A DNA stretch of 64,000 nucleotides. Origin: Ectobacillus antri (lineage in GTDB: Bacteria; Bacillota; Bacilli; Bacillales; Bacillaceae_G). The translations under genes and the position numbers were made by a program. The stretch lies in contig NZ_RIAV01000011.1 in the NCBI RefSeq assembly GCF_003852715.1, positions 28,749 to 92,748 on the forward strand, in the 5' to 3' direction. Below, one piece after another: positions 63,063-64,000 of this stretch; position 1 is the stretch's first letter, and each line of letters begins with the position of its first letter. Under the pieces are notes generated by a model. That model saw only the letters and a program-made list of their open reading frames with translations, had not been told where the DNA came from and searched no databases.

Positions 63063-63617
63063 ATGCGAAAACTAGCGTCATTCATGTGCATGCTCTTTCT
63101 ATTGACAGCTTGCAGTTCAGCATATGAAAACCATATCAAAGCGGGGGTAAAAGCAGTAAAAGAGGAGCGTTATGAAGAGGCTGTTGCTTCCTTTAAACAA
63201 GCTGCGCAGGAAAAAAATGATAAAAATGTTCAATCCTATGTAAAGACATTGCAGGCCATGAAAAGCAGTATAGATGCACTTGATGAGGGAGATACAAAGA
63301 AAGCAATTTTATATGCACAGCAGATTGTTAATGAAACAGAAACAAACAAAGTTACAGAGATTATAAAACCGCGAGCGCGTGAAGTGATAGTAAATGCCCA
63401 GAAATTAGAGGTGCAAGTTCAGGAGCTTAGCGGTAAGCTTGAGAAGGCGCGTGCATATGCGGATGCTGAGCAATATGCAGAGGCAGAACAAATTCTACAA
63501 GAGTTGTCTTCCGTTACGGTCTTAAGTCAAGAAGCTCAGGATATTGTGCGTGAGTCTATGGAGCTGTGGCAGCATGTTGAACGAGAAAGAAGAAAACAGG
63601 AATCTGGTGGCGCATAA
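63063..63617 (+). CDS. Lipoprotein with helical repeat domain
   Basis: A 184-residue lipoprotein. Signal peptide II ends LLTAC, the lipobox with Cys17. The rest is helical, with TPR-like AVKEERYEEAVASFKQAA and AYADAEQYAEAEQILQEL repeats separated by a coiled segment. GAGAGGGGA precedes the ATG. It lies 79 bases after the nuclease gene; a separate promoter is possible, so linkage to the defence cassette is not certain. The family is not named. Confidence 0.8.
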   Translation: MRKLASFMCMLFLLTACSSAYENHIKAGVKAVKEERYEEAVASFKQAAQEKNDKNVQSYVKTLQAMKSSIDALDEGDTKKAILYAQQIVNETETNKVTEIIKPRAREVIVNAQKLEVQVQELSGKLEKARAYADAEQYAEAEQILQELSSVTVLSQEAQDIVRESMELWQHVERERRKQESGGA

Positions 63618-63622
63618 GAAAG

Positions 63623-63653
63623 AAGACACTGTCCCAACGACAGTGTCTTTTTA
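63623..63653 (+). terminator. Terminator of the lipoprotein gene
   Basis: AGACACTGTC and GACAGTGTCT form a 10-bp stem with a 5-base loop and T run. Confidence 0.92.
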
Positions 63654-63656
63654 CAT

Positions 63657-63674
63657 TAAACAAACGTTTGATTA
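63657..63674. promoter_or_regulatory. Palindrome TAAACAAACGTTTGATTA (first of two)
   Basis: Identical over 18 bases to the sites at 43100 and 63712, and followed by AAAGG as at 43100. Confidence 0.55.
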
Positions 63675-63711
63675 AAAGGCGAGAAGCGTTGAAGGAATAG
63701 GTAATTCTAAC

Positions 63712-63729
63712 TAAACAAACGTTTGATTA
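63712..63729. promoter_or_regulatory. Palindrome TAAACAAACGTTTGATTA (second of two)
   Basis: It is 55 bp after the first copy. Two identical sites in one spacer suggest an operator region for a gene beyond the window, or a repeat. Confidence 0.55.
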
Positions 63730-63790
63730 GACAGCTAAGGTAAGCGCGGAGGTGGTGCTGCGGTCTACCTAGCTTGGGATGAAAGCAGAT

Positions 63791-64000
63791 GTACCGCGAG
63801 AAGGTCTAGCGGAGCACGTAAGGTGGGAAAAGCGAGGTTAGGTGTACCGCGAGAAGGTCTAGCGGAGCACGTAAGGTGGGAAAAGCGAGGTTAGGTGTAC
63901 CGCAAGAGGGTCTAGCGGAGCACGTAAGATGAGGAAAGCGAGGTTAGGTGTACCGCAAGAGGGTCTAGCGGAGCACGTAAGGTGGGAAAAGCGAGGTTAG
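63791..64000. repeat. 53-bp tandem repeat, four copies, continuing past the window
   Basis: Copies start at 63791, 63844, 63897 and 63950, exactly 53 bp apart, each running from GTACCGC through TCTAGCGGAGCACGTAAG to AAAGCGAGGTTAG. The period is not a multiple of three and stops occur in each unit, so it is non-coding. Confidence 0.95.

Noticed and set aside
63791..64000. CRISPR array at the window end, or at 41137 or 26275
   Set aside because: The units are directly adjacent with no unique spacers, and no cas genes are present.

Overview
The window looks like chromosome from a Bacillus-type member of the Bacillaceae, close in style to the Bacillus cereus group. The evidence is moderately AT-rich DNA, strong AAGGAGG-type ribosome binding sites, many intrinsic terminators, T-box, TPP and c-di-GMP leaders, cre and GlnR/TnrA-like boxes, gene sets such as gatCAB-dgkB-rlmCD, yxjC-scoAB-yxjF, thiMDE and kynAB, and many short interspersed repeats between genes. 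No rRNA, tRNA, prophage or CRISPR array was seen. The species is not determined.

Region 1 (1-20.2 kb): the tail of an amino-acid permease, a secreted SH3b-repeat glucosaminidase, gatCAB, dgkB and rlmCD. Two c-di-GMP enzymes follow: a membrane PAS-GGDEF-EAL protein, and a diguanylate cyclase preceded by a c-di-GMP-I riboswitch. After these come the cdd-nupC nucleoside salvage operon, a TelA-type gene with a membrane partner, and a small operon of HTH regulator, alpha/beta hydrolase and YhfC-type membrane protease behind a 30-bp palindrome.

Region 2 (20.2-41.3 kb): brnQ under an Ile-type T-box, an FbpB-like small protein, a GNAT enzyme, purU, an SDR / QueA-paralogue / VOC operon, a nuclease-XPD helicase fusion and msrAB. 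Next are IS6-type and histidine-kinase remnants, a VanZ-like/secreted-protein pair, an RluF-type pseudouridine synthase sharing a terminator with a two-component system, DUF1700/DUF4097 genes, an M50 protease, ywbE, a DEAD-box helicase and a secreted endonuclease I.

Region 3 (41.7-58.3 kb): kynB-kynA, then a ketone-body operon (GntP permease, ScoA, ScoB, 3-hydroxybutyrate dehydrogenase). That operon has a textbook sigma-54 promoter, three upstream inverted repeats and an adjacent sigma-54 activator gene. It is followed by a chemoreceptor, a 2-hydroxyacid dehydrogenase, a glnA paralogue with a GlnR/TnrA-type box, a TPP-riboswitch thiMDE operon, aminopeptidase T and a small heme-copper-oxidase-like protein.

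Region 4 (58.3-64 kb): a tightly overlapping three-gene cassette of a coiled-coil protein, an McrB-like AAA+ protein and a DUF2357/PD-(D/E)XK protein. This is the best candidate for an under-described defence system in the window. A lipoprotein gene and a 53-bp tandem repeat running off the window end follow. The intergenic regions carry at least three repeat families; one behaves like a roughly 200-220 bp MITE with 10-bp target duplications, and one of its copies is nested inside another element.
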